Translations under genes and position numbers: made by a program
In this document: piece after piece, positions 24,240 to 31,715 of the stretch
How the letters are laid out: every line of letters starts with the position of its first letter
How positions within the stretch are numbered: the first letter of the stretch is position 1
Assembly: GCF_018130615.1 (NCBI RefSeq)
Contig: NZ_JAFCKB010000006.1
Span: forward strand, 344,784-408,783
Direction of reading: 5' to 3'
Length of the DNA: 64,000 nt
Source of the DNA: Bradyrhizobium manausense
Lineage (GTDB): Bacteria > Pseudomonadota > Alphaproteobacteria > Rhizobiales > Xanthobacteraceae
The notes under the pieces: model-generated
What the model was told of the DNA's origin: nothing
The model's input: only the letters and a program-made list of their open reading frames with translations
The model's database searches: none

Positions 24240-25217
24240 ATGAATAGCCGGGATATGACGATGGCGAGCGTAGCTTGCATCGGTGAATGCATGGTCGAGC
24301 TTCGGCAGGCTCAGGGCGGGCAGGCCGGCGGCCTGTTCTCGCGCGGCTTCGGCGGCGACACTCTCAACACGGCGGTGTATCTGGCGCGGCTCGATGTCAA
24401 GGTCGACTATCTCACCGCGCTCGGCGACGACGGCATGAGCGACGAGATGATCGCAGCCTGGAATGCCGAGGGCGTTGGCACGCGGCGCGTGGTGCGACTG
24501 CCGGGCAAGCTGCCCGGCCTCTACATGATCCAGCTGGATGCCAATGGTGAGCGCCAGTTCTTCCACTGGCGCGACAGTGCGGCCGCGCGGCAGTTGATGA
24601 GCCTGCCGGAGACCGACGAGCTGCTCAACTCGCTGATGAGCTACGACATCGTCTATCTCTCCGCGATTACGCTCTCGATCTATGATGCCGCCGGGCGCGA
24701 CCGGCTGTTCGCGGCGATCAAGCGTGCGCGTCTGCTCGGCACCCGTTTCGTGTTCGACACCAACTTCCGCGCGCGCGGCTGGCCGGATCGCGACGTCGCG
24801 CGTGAGGTGTTTGCGGCGGCGTTCGCGGCTGCCGACATCGTGCTGACCTCGACCGAGGATATGCTGGCGCTCTATCCCGGCGAAAGTCCTGAGCAATTGA
24901 TGGCGCGCATCCCGACGCCTGAGCTGGTGTTCCGGCTTGCCGAGCCGGTCAGCCTGCTGCGCTTCCCCGGCGGGACCAGCGAGGTCCGCGCCGAACCCAT
25001 GACCAAGCCGGTCGTCGACACCACGGCGGCCGGCGACAGCTTTGCCGCGGCCTATATCGCGGCCCGGCTCGGCGGTTCCGAGCCGGTGGAGGCGGCCCAG
25101 GCCGGCCATCGTCTCGCCAGCCTCGTGATCTGCTATCCCGGCGCCATCATTCCGGGCTATGCCATGCCACCGAAGAAGCGGCATCGTCCGGCGCCCACGC
25201 GCCAGGCGACCAAGTAA
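24240..25217 (+). CDS. kdgK: PfkB family sugar kinase, 2-keto-3-deoxygluconate kinase-like
   Basis: A 325-residue ribokinase-fold kinase. IGECMVELR opens the fold, GGDTLNTAVYLARL is the substrate-side motif, DTNFRARGW lies at about 173-181 as in KDG kinases, and DTTAAGDSF (260-268) carries the catalytic base D266. The product would be a 2-keto-3-deoxy-6-phosphoaldonate for the aldolase encoded next. The ATG at 24240 is used; ATG 24255 or 24261 would shorten the N-terminus by five or seven residues. The gene pair kinase-aldolase follows the importer and DenD-like gene and implies a phosphorylative route to pyruvate. Confidence 0.88.
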   Translation: MNSRDMTMASVACIGECMVELRQAQGGQAGGLFSRGFGGDTLNTAVYLARLDVKVDYLTALGDDGMSDEMIAAWNAEGVGTRRVVRLPGKLPGLYMIQLDANGERQFFHWRDSAAARQLMSLPETDELLNSLMSYDIVYLSAITLSIYDAAGRDRLFAAIKRARLLGTRFVFDTNFRARGWPDRDVAREVFAAAFAAADIVLTSTEDMLALYPGESPEQLMARIPTPELVFRLAEPVSLLRFPGGTSEVRAEPMTKPVVDTTAAGDSFAAAYIAARLGGSEPVEAAQAGHRLASLVICYPGAIIPGYAMPPKKRHRPAPTRQATK

Positions 25218-25235
25218 ACGAAAAGATCCCTTAAG

Positions 25236-25886
25236 ATGACCACCACCGCCCAACAGAACCACCTCGTCGCGCTGTTCAAGGCCGCGACCGTCATTCCCGT
25301 CCTCACCATCGAGCGTATCCAGGACGCCGTGCCGCTGGCGAAAGCGCTGGTGGCCGGCGGCGTCCGCACGCTGGAGGTGACCATGCGCACCCCCGTTGCG
25401 ATCGAGGCGGCGCGGGCGATGATGGCCGAAGTGCCCGATGCGGTCGTCGGCATCGGCACCATTCTCAATCCGGCCGACTTCACCCGTGTCGAGAAGCTCG
25501 GCGTCGCATTCGGCATCAGCCCGGGCCTGACCCCCGATCTCCTCAAGGTCGCCGCCGATAGCTCGCTGCCGTTCGCGCCGGGCATTGCCACGGCGTCCGA
25601 GCTGATGACGGCGCTGTCCTACGGCTTCGACGTCGCAAAGTTCTTCCCGGCCGAGCAGGCCGGCGGCATCAAGGGCCTGCGTTCGCTTGGCGGGCCGTTC
25701 CCGAACGTGCGGTTCTGCCCGACCGGCGGGGTCGGCGAGGCCAATGCGGCGACCTGGCTTGCCGAACCCAACGTGGTCTGTGTTGGCGGTTCCTGGCTGT
25801 GCCCGACGGCGGAGATCAAGGCGGGGAACTGGGCCGGCATAACTGCCATCTGCCAGCGCACCCTCCAGGCCCTTAAACCTGCGTGA
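25236..25886 (+). CDS. eda: 2-keto-3-deoxy-6-phosphogluconate aldolase-type enzyme (KDPG/KDPGal)
   Basis: A 216-residue class I aldolase. E47 in TLEVTMRTP and K135 in FDVAKFFPAEQAGG are the catalytic acid/base and Schiff-base lysine of the family, and GIGTILNP and FCPTGGV complete the phosphate-binding pattern. It would cleave the phosphorylated keto-deoxy acid to pyruvate and glyceraldehyde 3-phosphate. It starts 18 bases after the kinase. Family assignment is firm; whether the substrate is the gluco or galacto epimer is not visible. Confidence 0.93.
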   Translation: MTTTAQQNHLVALFKAATVIPVLTIERIQDAVPLAKALVAGGVRTLEVTMRTPVAIEAARAMMAEVPDAVVGIGTILNPADFTRVEKLGVAFGISPGLTPDLLKVAADSSLPFAPGIATASELMTALSYGFDVAKFFPAEQAGGIKGLRSLGGPFPNVRFCPTGGVGEANAATWLAEPNVVCVGGSWLCPTAEIKAGNWAGITAICQRTLQALKPA

Positions 25887-25946
25887 AGTCTTGCCATCCC
25901 TGGGCTAAGACTTAGGTCAGCAAGAGACCGCCAGGGAGAAAAGACC

Positions 25947-27116
25947 ATGACCGCCAGCATCGTCGGATGGGCGCATACGCCATTCGGCAAGTTCGACACC
26001 GAAACCGTCGAAAGCCTCGTCACCCGCGTCGCGAATGAGGCGATGGCCGATGCCGGCATTTCGGCCTCCGACGTCGACGAGATCGTGCTCGGCCATTTCA
26101 ACGCCGGCTTCTCGGCGCAGGATTTTACCGCCTCGCTGGTGCTCCAGGCCGACCCGAAGCTGCGCTTCAAGCCGGCGACCCGGGTCGAGAACGCCTGCGC
26201 CACCGGCTCTGCTGCGGTCCATCAGGGCCTGCGGGCGATCGCCGCAGGGGCAGCAAAAATCGTGCTGGTCGTCGGTGTCGAGCAGATGACGCGTACGCCG
26301 GGCCCCGAGATCGGCAAGAACCTGCTCAAGGCGTCCTATCTGCCGGAGGACGGCGACACCGTCGGCGGTTTTGCCGGCGTATTCGGCAAGATCGCCAGCT
26401 CTTATTTCCAGAAATACGGTGACCAGTCCGATGCACTGGCGCTGATCGCGGCCAAGAACCACAAGAACGGCGTCGCCAATCCCTTCGCCCAGATGCGCAA
26501 GGATTTCGGCTTCGACTTCTGCCGCGCCGAGAGCGAGAAGAACCCCTATGTCGCGGGTCCCCTGAAGCGTACCGACTGCTCGCTGGTCTCCGACGGTGCG
26601 GCGGCGCTGGTGCTGGCCGATACCGAGACCGCCAAGGGCATGAGCAAGTCGATCGGCTTCCGCGCCACTGCGCATGCCCAGGACTTCCTGCCGATGTCCA
26701 AGCGCGACATCCTCCAGTTCGAGGGCTGCACGGTCGCCTGGCAGCGTGCACTGGAAAAGGCCGGTGTGACGCTCAACGATCTCTCGTTCGTCGAGACCCA
26801 CGACTGTTTCACCGTCGCCGAGCTGATCGAGTACGAAGCGATGGGCCTGACGCCGAAGGGGCAGGGCGCCCGCGCCATCAAGGAAGGCTGGACGCTCAAG
26901 GACGGCAAGCTGCCGGTCAATCCGTCCGGCGGCTTGAAGGCCAAGGGCCATCCGATCGGCGCCACCGGCGTCTCCATGCATGTGATGACCGCGATGCAGC
27001 TTGCAGGGCAGGCGCCGGAAGGCATGCAGCTGAAGAACGCCAAGCTTGGCGGCATCTTCAACATGGGCGGCGCCGCGGTCGCCAACTACGTCTCCGTCCT
27101 GGAGCCGCTGAAGTAA
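25947..27116 (+). CDS. thiolase family acetyl-CoA acetyltransferase
   Basis: A 389-residue thiolase of the SCP-x/acetyl-CoA acetyltransferase-like branch. The nucleophilic cysteine is C84 in ENACATGSAAVHQG, the acid/base histidine lies in ETHDCFTVAE, and the C-terminal GHPIGATG motif is intact. It would cleave or condense acyl-CoA with CoA. It has its own ribosome-binding site (AGGGAG) and is followed by a palindromic repeat, so it is probably transcribed alone or at the start of the CoA-related gene set to 30370. Confidence 0.92.
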   Translation: MTASIVGWAHTPFGKFDTETVESLVTRVANEAMADAGISASDVDEIVLGHFNAGFSAQDFTASLVLQADPKLRFKPATRVENACATGSAAVHQGLRAIAAGAAKIVLVVGVEQMTRTPGPEIGKNLLKASYLPEDGDTVGGFAGVFGKIASSYFQKYGDQSDALALIAAKNHKNGVANPFAQMRKDFGFDFCRAESEKNPYVAGPLKRTDCSLVSDGAAALVLADTETAKGMSKSIGFRATAHAQDFLPMSKRDILQFEGCTVAWQRALEKAGVTLNDLSFVETHDCFTVAELIEYEAMGLTPKGQGARAIKEGWTLKDGKLPVNPSGGLKAKGHPIGATGVSMHVMTAMQLAGQAPEGMQLKNAKLGGIFNMGGAAVANYVSVLEPLK

Positions 27117-27126
27117 GCTCGCTCAG

Positions 27127-27190
27127 GGTGGGCAAAGGCGCCATGCGCCGTGCCCACCTCTTTCTTGCGCTAGATCATGGTGGGCCGGTT
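27127..27190. repeat. palindromic repeat, GGTGGGCAAAGGCGC family
   Basis: GGTGGGCAAAGGCGC and GCGCCGTGCCCACC pair across a short CAT loop (27127-27158), followed by CATGGTGGGCC. A close second copy lies at 44292-44365 after the TetR gene. It begins ten bases after the thiolase stop and may end its transcript. Confidence 0.7.
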
Positions 27191-27233
27191 CCAGCCCGCC
27201 TTAATGCTCTGATTGATTTGCAGGGAATGCATC

Positions 27234-27440
27234 ATGAGCACTGACTACGAAGATTCACTTTCTCTCGAGGCCCTCAACGATCGGATCGCGATCCTTGAGG
27301 ATAATATCCGCCAGCTTATCGAGCAGGCTGCTGCCGCATCCGGCGAGCAGAGCGAGTCGCGGATCGCCGACCGTATCAACCAGCAGAACGATGAACTCGA
27401 CCGTCTCATGAAGATCCGCGAATCCCGCCAGAAGAAATAG
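27234..27440 (+). CDS. small coiled-coil protein of unknown function (68 aa)
   Basis: A short, charged, almost wholly helical protein beginning MSTDYEDSLSLEALNDRIA. Hydrophobic residues recur at heptad-like spacing from about residue 13 to 60, so a coiled-coil dimer is likely. The ATG at 27234 has AGGGA eight bases upstream, which supports this start over the TTG- or ATG-initiated longer reading at 27213. I do not recognise the family; its neighbours are CoA-metabolism genes. Confidence 0.7.
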   Translation: MSTDYEDSLSLEALNDRIAILEDNIRQLIEQAAAASGEQSESRIADRINQQNDELDRLMKIRESRQKK

Positions 27441-27558
27441 CTGCCGATTGCTGCGCATGCGGCCATACGCCGGCCGCCCTTGTGCGCCCGGCGTCGCTGC
27501 CGTTAGCTGGACCGAAATCGCGGGGACATCTCAAGCCTGCGCAATCGGGAGTGAACGG

Positions 27559-28758
27559 ATGGGGCCGCTGAAGGGCATCAAGGTCATCGACATGACCACC
27601 GTGCTGATGGGGCCCTATGCGACCCAGATGCTCGGCGACTACGGCGCCGAGGTGGTCAAGGTGGAATCGCTCGACGGCGACGTCACCCGCCTGATCGGTC
27701 CGATGCGGCACACCGGCATGGGTCCGGTGTTTCTCAACACCAACCGCAGCAAGCGCTCGATCTGCCTTGACCTCAAGAAACCCGCTGGCCGTGAAGCTGT
27801 GCTGCGCCTGCTGACGGACGCGGACGTGCTCGTCTACAACGTCCGTCCGCAGGCGATGGCGCGGCTTCAGCTCGGCTACGACGTCGTCTCCGCGATCAAT
27901 CCGCGCCTCGTCTATGCCGGCGTGTTCGGTTTCGGCCAGGACGGGCCTTATGCCGCCAAGCCCGCCTATGACGACCTGATCCAGGGTGCCACGGCGCTTC
28001 CCGCGCTGATGGCGCAGACCGGTGATGGCATTCCGCGCTACGTGCCGAATGCGCTGGTCGACCGCATCGTCGGCCTCACCGCCGTCGGCGCGATCTGCGC
28101 CAGCCTCGTGCATCGCGATCGCACCGGGCGCGGCCAGCGCGTCGACATCCCGATGTTCGAGACCATGGCCGGCTTTGTCATGGGCGACCACATGGGTGGG
28201 CTCACCTATGAGCCGCCACTCGACAAGGGCGGCTATGCCCGCCACCTCTCGCGCGACCGCAGGCCGTACAAGACTTCCGACGGCTATCTCAGCGTCATCG
28301 TCTACAACGACAAGCAGTGGGAGAATTTCTTCAAAGCGACGGGGCGTGACGATCTGCGTGCCGATCCCAAATTCGCGACGTTTGCTGGCCGCGCCGCCAA
28401 TATCGACGTCGTCTACGCCGAGCTCGCGCGCATCTTCGAGACGCGCACGACGGCCGAGTGGATCGAGCTGCTGACCAAGGCCGACGTGCCCGTCATGCCG
28501 ATGCACGACCTCGCGTCGATCCTGCACGATGAGCATCTGGAGGCGACCGGCTTCTTCCCGGTTGTCAACCACCCGACCGAAGGACCGATCCGCAGCATGA
28601 AGGTGACGGCGACCTGGTCGGAGACCGAGGCCGAACCGGTGCGCCTGGCGCCGCGGCTCAACGAGCACGGCGCGGAGATTTTGCGCGAGGTTGGATACAC
28701 GCAGGACGAGATCGCCGCCATGGTCCGCGATGGCGTCACGCGCGCGGTGCCGGAGTAG
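27559..28758 (+). CDS. CaiB/BaiF family CoA-transferase
   Basis: A 399-residue type III CoA-transferase that moves CoA between carboxylic acids. The N-terminus (GIKVIDMTTVLMGPYATQMLGDYGAEVVKVE) is diagnostic, GFGQDGPYAAKPAYDDLIQG is the usual central motif, and D168 in LVDRIVGL sits where the catalytic aspartate of the family lies. The ATG at 27559 is preceded by GGGAG. It is followed by a repeat unit and then the thiolase-like/DUF35 pair, suggesting activation and chain shortening of an unusual acid, but the substrate is unknown. Confidence 0.93.
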   Translation: MGPLKGIKVIDMTTVLMGPYATQMLGDYGAEVVKVESLDGDVTRLIGPMRHTGMGPVFLNTNRSKRSICLDLKKPAGREAVLRLLTDADVLVYNVRPQAMARLQLGYDVVSAINPRLVYAGVFGFGQDGPYAAKPAYDDLIQGATALPALMAQTGDGIPRYVPNALVDRIVGLTAVGAICASLVHRDRTGRGQRVDIPMFETMAGFVMGDHMGGLTYEPPLDKGGYARHLSRDRRPYKTSDGYLSVIVYNDKQWENFFKATGRDDLRADPKFATFAGRAANIDVVYAELARIFETRTTAEWIELLTKADVPVMPMHDLASILHDEHLEATGFFPVVNHPTEGPIRSMKVTATWSETEAEPVRLAPRLNEHGAEILREVGYTQDEIAAMVRDGVTRAVPE

Positions 28759-28785
28759 GGGAGAATGATCAGGGCTCTCTCATCC

Positions 28786-28863
28786 GTCATTCCGGGGCTC
28801 GCGAAGCGAGAACCCGGAATCTCGAGATTCCGGGTTCGGCCCTTCGGGCCGTCCCGGAATGAC
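28786..28863. repeat. palindromic intergenic repeat, CATTCCGGGGC family
   Basis: GTCATTCCGGGGCTCGCGA and GTCCCGGAATGAC bound a 78-base unit with internal hairpins TCGCGAAGCGA, GGAATCTCGAGATTCC and GGCCCTTCGGGCC. It fills most of the gap between the CoA-transferase and the thiolase-like gene. Confidence 0.75.
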
Positions 28864-28877
28864 AAGGGGGCGGGAAC

Positions 28878-30014
28878 ATGAGCTTCATCACCGGCGTCGG
28901 CCTCACGCCCTACGGCAAGCACGAAGGCTCATCCTCGCTCGACCTCATGCGCAAGGCGGCGCAAGCTGCGCTCGACGATGCCGGGCTGAAACGCAGCGAT
29001 GTCGACGGTATCCTCTGTGGCTATTCCACCGTCTCGCCGCACATCATGCTGGCGACCGTGTTCGCCGAGCATTTTGGCATCCGCCCGTCTTACGCCCACG
29101 CCGTGCAGGTCGGCGGCGCCACCGGCCTTGCGATGACGATGCTCTCGCATCACCTCGTCGCATCAGGCGTCTGCCGCAACGTCCTCGTCGTCGCCGGCGA
29201 GAACCGTCTCACCGGGCAGAGCCGCGATGCCTCGATCCAGGCGCTGGCGCAGGTCGGGCATCCCGACTACGAGGTGCCGCTCGGGCCGACCATTCCCGCT
29301 TATTACGGCCTCGTCGCCAACCGGTACATGCACGAGTACGGCGTCACCGAAGCGGACCTCGCCGAATTTGCGGTGCTGATGCGCGCCCACGCCTGCACCC
29401 ATCCCGGCGCGCAATTCCAAGATCCGATCACGGTTGCGGACGTCATGGCCTCGAAGCCGGTCGCGCTGCCGCTCAAGCTGCTGGACTGCTGCCCGGTCTC
29501 CGACGGTGGTGCCGCTTTCGTTATCAGCCGCGAGCGGACCGGAGAGGCCGGCGTGCGCATCCGCGGCTGCGCCCAGGCGCACACCCATCAGCATGTCACG
29601 GCCGCTCCCGGCCTGAGCGAGCTCGGTGCCGAGATCTCCATCGCGCGCGCCAAGGAAGCTACGGGGCTTGCGATCTCCGACGTGCGTTACGCCGCGATCT
29701 ACGACAGCTTTACCATCACGCTCGCGATGCTGTTGGAAGACCTCGGCCTTGCCGGCCGCGGCGAGGCGGCCGCGCGGGTGCGTGCGGGTCATTTCAGCCG
29801 CGACGGGGCGATGCCGCTCAACACCCATGGTGGCCTGCTCAGCTACGGCCATTGCGGCGTCGGCGGCGCCATGGCGCATCTGGTCGAGACGCATTTGCAG
29901 ATGACGGGGCGGGCGGCTAGCCGCCAGGTGCGCGACGCCTCGATCGCGCTGCTGCATGGCGACGGCGGCGTGCTGTCGTCCCATGTCAGCATGTTTCTGG
30001 AGCGGGTGCGATGA
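28878..30014 (+). CDS. thiolase-like protein lacking the catalytic cysteine
   Basis: A 378-residue protein of thiolase fold. Where a thiolase has C-x-S-G, this one reads V78-G-G80-A-T-G83, so the nucleophilic cysteine is replaced by glycine. The C-terminal GHPxGATG is altered to GHCGVGGA. The next gene, a DUF35 protein, overlaps by four bases (ATGA). Thiolase-like/DUF35 pairs are known in steroid side-chain aldolases (Ltp2 with the DUF35 part of ChsH2) and in archaeal thiolase-HMG-CoA synthase complexes. A retro-aldol cleavage of a beta-hydroxyacyl-CoA, or a non-catalytic scaffold role, fits better than classical thiolysis. The substrate is unknown. Confidence 0.88.
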   Translation: MSFITGVGLTPYGKHEGSSSLDLMRKAAQAALDDAGLKRSDVDGILCGYSTVSPHIMLATVFAEHFGIRPSYAHAVQVGGATGLAMTMLSHHLVASGVCRNVLVVAGENRLTGQSRDASIQALAQVGHPDYEVPLGPTIPAYYGLVANRYMHEYGVTEADLAEFAVLMRAHACTHPGAQFQDPITVADVMASKPVALPLKLLDCCPVSDGGAAFVISRERTGEAGVRIRGCAQAHTHQHVTAAPGLSELGAEISIARAKEATGLAISDVRYAAIYDSFTITLAMLLEDLGLAGRGEAAARVRAGHFSRDGAMPLNTHGGLLSYGHCGVGGAMAHLVETHLQMTGRAASRQVRDASIALLHGDGGVLSSHVSMFLERVR

Positions 30015-30370
30015 GCGAACGAATCGCGGACTGGACCAAGGGCGAGCAGGCGATCACGTACCAGACCTGCGTCGTATGCGGCCACATCCAGTATTTCCAT
30101 CGCGCCTTCTGCGCTGCCTGTGGAGCCGCCGACCCGCGCGAGGCGCAGGCCAGCGGCAAGGGCACGGTCTATGCGACCTCGCTGGTCTGCCGCGCCGCGA
30201 CGCCGGAGACGCGCGCGCACGTGCCCTACAACATCCTGCTGGTCGATTGCGCCGAAGGTTTTCGCATGATGGCCCATGGCGAGAAAGATCTCGCCATTGG
30301 CGACGAGGTGACCGCGGGCTTCAAGCCGTTTGCCGGTAAACTGGTCCCGTTCTTTGCGAAGAAGAGGTAG
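30011..30370 (+). CDS. DUF35 zinc-ribbon/OB-fold acyl-CoA-associated protein
   Basis: A 119-residue protein with a four-cysteine zinc ribbon (C20, C23, C34, C37 in CVVCGH and FCAACGAAD) followed by an OB-fold domain (GTVYATSLVCRA to DEVTAGFKPF). Such proteins bind thiolase-fold partners and help hold CoA substrates. Its start overlaps the stop of the preceding thiolase-like gene, which strongly implies a complex between the two. Confidence 0.92.
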   Translation: MSERIADWTKGEQAITYQTCVVCGHIQYFHRAFCAACGAADPREAQASGKGTVYATSLVCRAATPETRAHVPYNILLVDCAEGFRMMAHGEKDLAIGDEVTAGFKPFAGKLVPFFAKKR

Positions 30371-30378
30371 TGGGATTC

Positions 30379-30457
30379 GTCATTCGGGGGCGGTCAAGGA
30401 CCGAGCCTGGAACGGGTATTCTGGGCCTGGCCTGTGCGAGGGCCACCCCGGAATGAC
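30379..30457. repeat. palindromic intergenic repeat, CATTCCGGGGC family (diverged)
   Basis: CGTCATTCGGGGGCGGTC and CACCCCGGAATGACG form imperfect ends of a 79-base unit with internal GGTCAAGGACC. It starts nine bases after the DUF35 stop and lies between convergent genes, so it may act as a bidirectional terminator. Confidence 0.65.
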
Positions 30458-30476
30458 GAAAACTCTGAAACGCTAC

Positions 30477-30578
30477 CTAACGCCCGTAGAACAAGATGCT
30501 GGCGATGACGAGCATCGCCATCACCGCCAGCATGTGCGCGAACGCTTCCGAGGCCGCCCCCTTGGTGGCTTCCTTCAT
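30477..30578 (-). CDS. putative 33-residue single-helix membrane protein
   Basis: This short frame begins MKEATKGAASEAF and ends SILFYGR, with one hydrophobic helix HMLAVMAMLVIASILFY between charged ends. GGGAGAAG lies just upstream of the ATG at a usable distance. Composition and the ribosome-binding site make it look like a real small membrane protein. No function can be given, and there is no second copy in the window to confirm it. Confidence 0.5.
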   Translation of the reverse strand: MKEATKGAASEAFAHMLAVMAMLVIASILFYGR

Positions 30579-30849
30579 GCCGTCTTCTCCCTAGACTTGG
30601 GCGTGACTCGTCGTTGCGTGGTAAGCGCAAAACGGCCAATTATTTTACTCGGAACACCCCACTTGCGAGTACTCACCGCGATTTGTCCCCACGCGGCGAA
30701 TATCGACTGTGCCAAGGTCGATCAGCAATGCGGCGGCAATTTGACTCGATAATGTTGCTCCTGCGTCCACGCAAGAATAGAGTTTTTGGGAACTTGCTCC
30801 GGCAACGACAATAAACATCAAAAGCTTCAGGAAAAACTCAAGGCAAATC

Positions 30850-31377
30850 ATGGCCCGTATCGACTACAGCGACCCGTCCGGAGCGTCCGACCGTACCCGC
30901 GAAATCCTCGACAAGAACCGCAATGCCAACATCTTCCGGATGATGGCGCATTCGCCGAGCTATTTTGAGCAGTACTGCCGCCTCGGCGGCGCGATTCGCC
31001 ACAAGGGCGAGCTCGATCCCGTCGTGCGCGAGCTCGCGATCACCCGCACCGGCATCTTGTGCGAGGCACCGTACGAGATCATCGCGCACCAGCGCATCGG
31101 CAAGAATGTCGGCGTCACCGACGCGCAGAATGAGGCGCTCGAGAACTGGCAGGCTGCGACCTGTTTCGACGAGACCCAGCGCGCCGCGCTTGCCTTCACC
31201 GACGAGATCGTCAAGCTGAAGAAGCCGACGGACGCGACCTTCAAGGCGATCGCCGCGAAGCTGACGCCGGCCGCACTGGTCGAGCTGCAGCTCTCGGTCG
31301 GGTTCTACATCATGACGTCAAAGTTTTTGGAGACGTTTGAGATCGATCTCCAGCCCGTCACCGAAGTGGTGGGCTGA
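30850..31377 (+). CDS. carboxymuconolactone decarboxylase (AhpD-like) family protein
   Basis: A 175-residue all-helical protein of the CMD/AhpD superfamily. The active-site segment reads REITRTGIL-type RELAITRTGILCEAPYEIIAH, with C71 and H80, but it lacks the CxxC pair of AhpD peroxidases, so a redox-peroxidase role is less likely. Homologues are often encoded with aromatic or acyl-CoA degradation genes. A 270-bp AT-richer region without a gene precedes it and probably holds its promoter. Confidence 0.88.
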   Translation: MARIDYSDPSGASDRTREILDKNRNANIFRMMAHSPSYFEQYCRLGGAIRHKGELDPVVRELAITRTGILCEAPYEIIAHQRIGKNVGVTDAQNEALENWQAATCFDETQRAALAFTDEIVKLKKPTDATFKAIAAKLTPAALVELQLSVGFYIMTSKFLETFEIDLQPVTEVVG

Positions 31378-31403
31378 TCAGCCGCGATCTGCGAGGGATG
31401 GTC

Positions 31404-31706
31404 ATGACGATCGATGAATATGCGGCCTGGGCCGCAACCGTTGCGAAAGTCGATGAGCATCCCTCGAATGAGCGGCTGTCCTATCTCGGGCTAGGCCTTG
31501 CCGGTGAATCCGGCGAGGTCGCCGAGCACATCAAGAAGCTGCTGCGCGACGACTGGCTCGACAAGGCGGGTCTCGTCGAAGAGCTCGGCGATGTCATCTA
31601 TTACTGGGCCTGCCTGTGCGCCGCGACGGGGCAGCAGCCATCCGAACTGCTCAAGGCCAGCGCCGCCAAGATCAAGCGGCGGATCAGCGAGGCGGCAAGC
31701 CGCTAA
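31404..31706 (+). CDS. MazG-like nucleotide pyrophosphohydrolase
   Basis: A 100-residue all-alpha NTP pyrophosphatase. The metal-binding pattern is visible as ESGEVAEHIKK and, about 25 residues later, EELGDVIYY, which together give the ExxE and ExxD motifs. It is about the size of single-domain MazG/RS21-C6-type house-cleaning enzymes. The ATG at 31404 is chosen because GAGGG at 31393-31397 is correctly spaced; ATG 31398 overlaps that site. Confidence 0.85.
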   Translation: MTIDEYAAWAATVAKVDEHPSNERLSYLGLGLAGESGEVAEHIKKLLRDDWLDKAGLVEELGDVIYYWACLCAATGQQPSELLKASAAKIKRRISEAASR

Positions 31707-31715
31707 AGCGCCGCA

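Noticed and set aside
27559-28758. Apparent replacement of the CoA-transferase catalytic Asp by Glu in DIPMFETMAGF
   Set aside because: In CaiB-type enzymes the catalytic aspartate lies earlier; here D168 in LVDRIVGL occupies that place, so the site appears intact.
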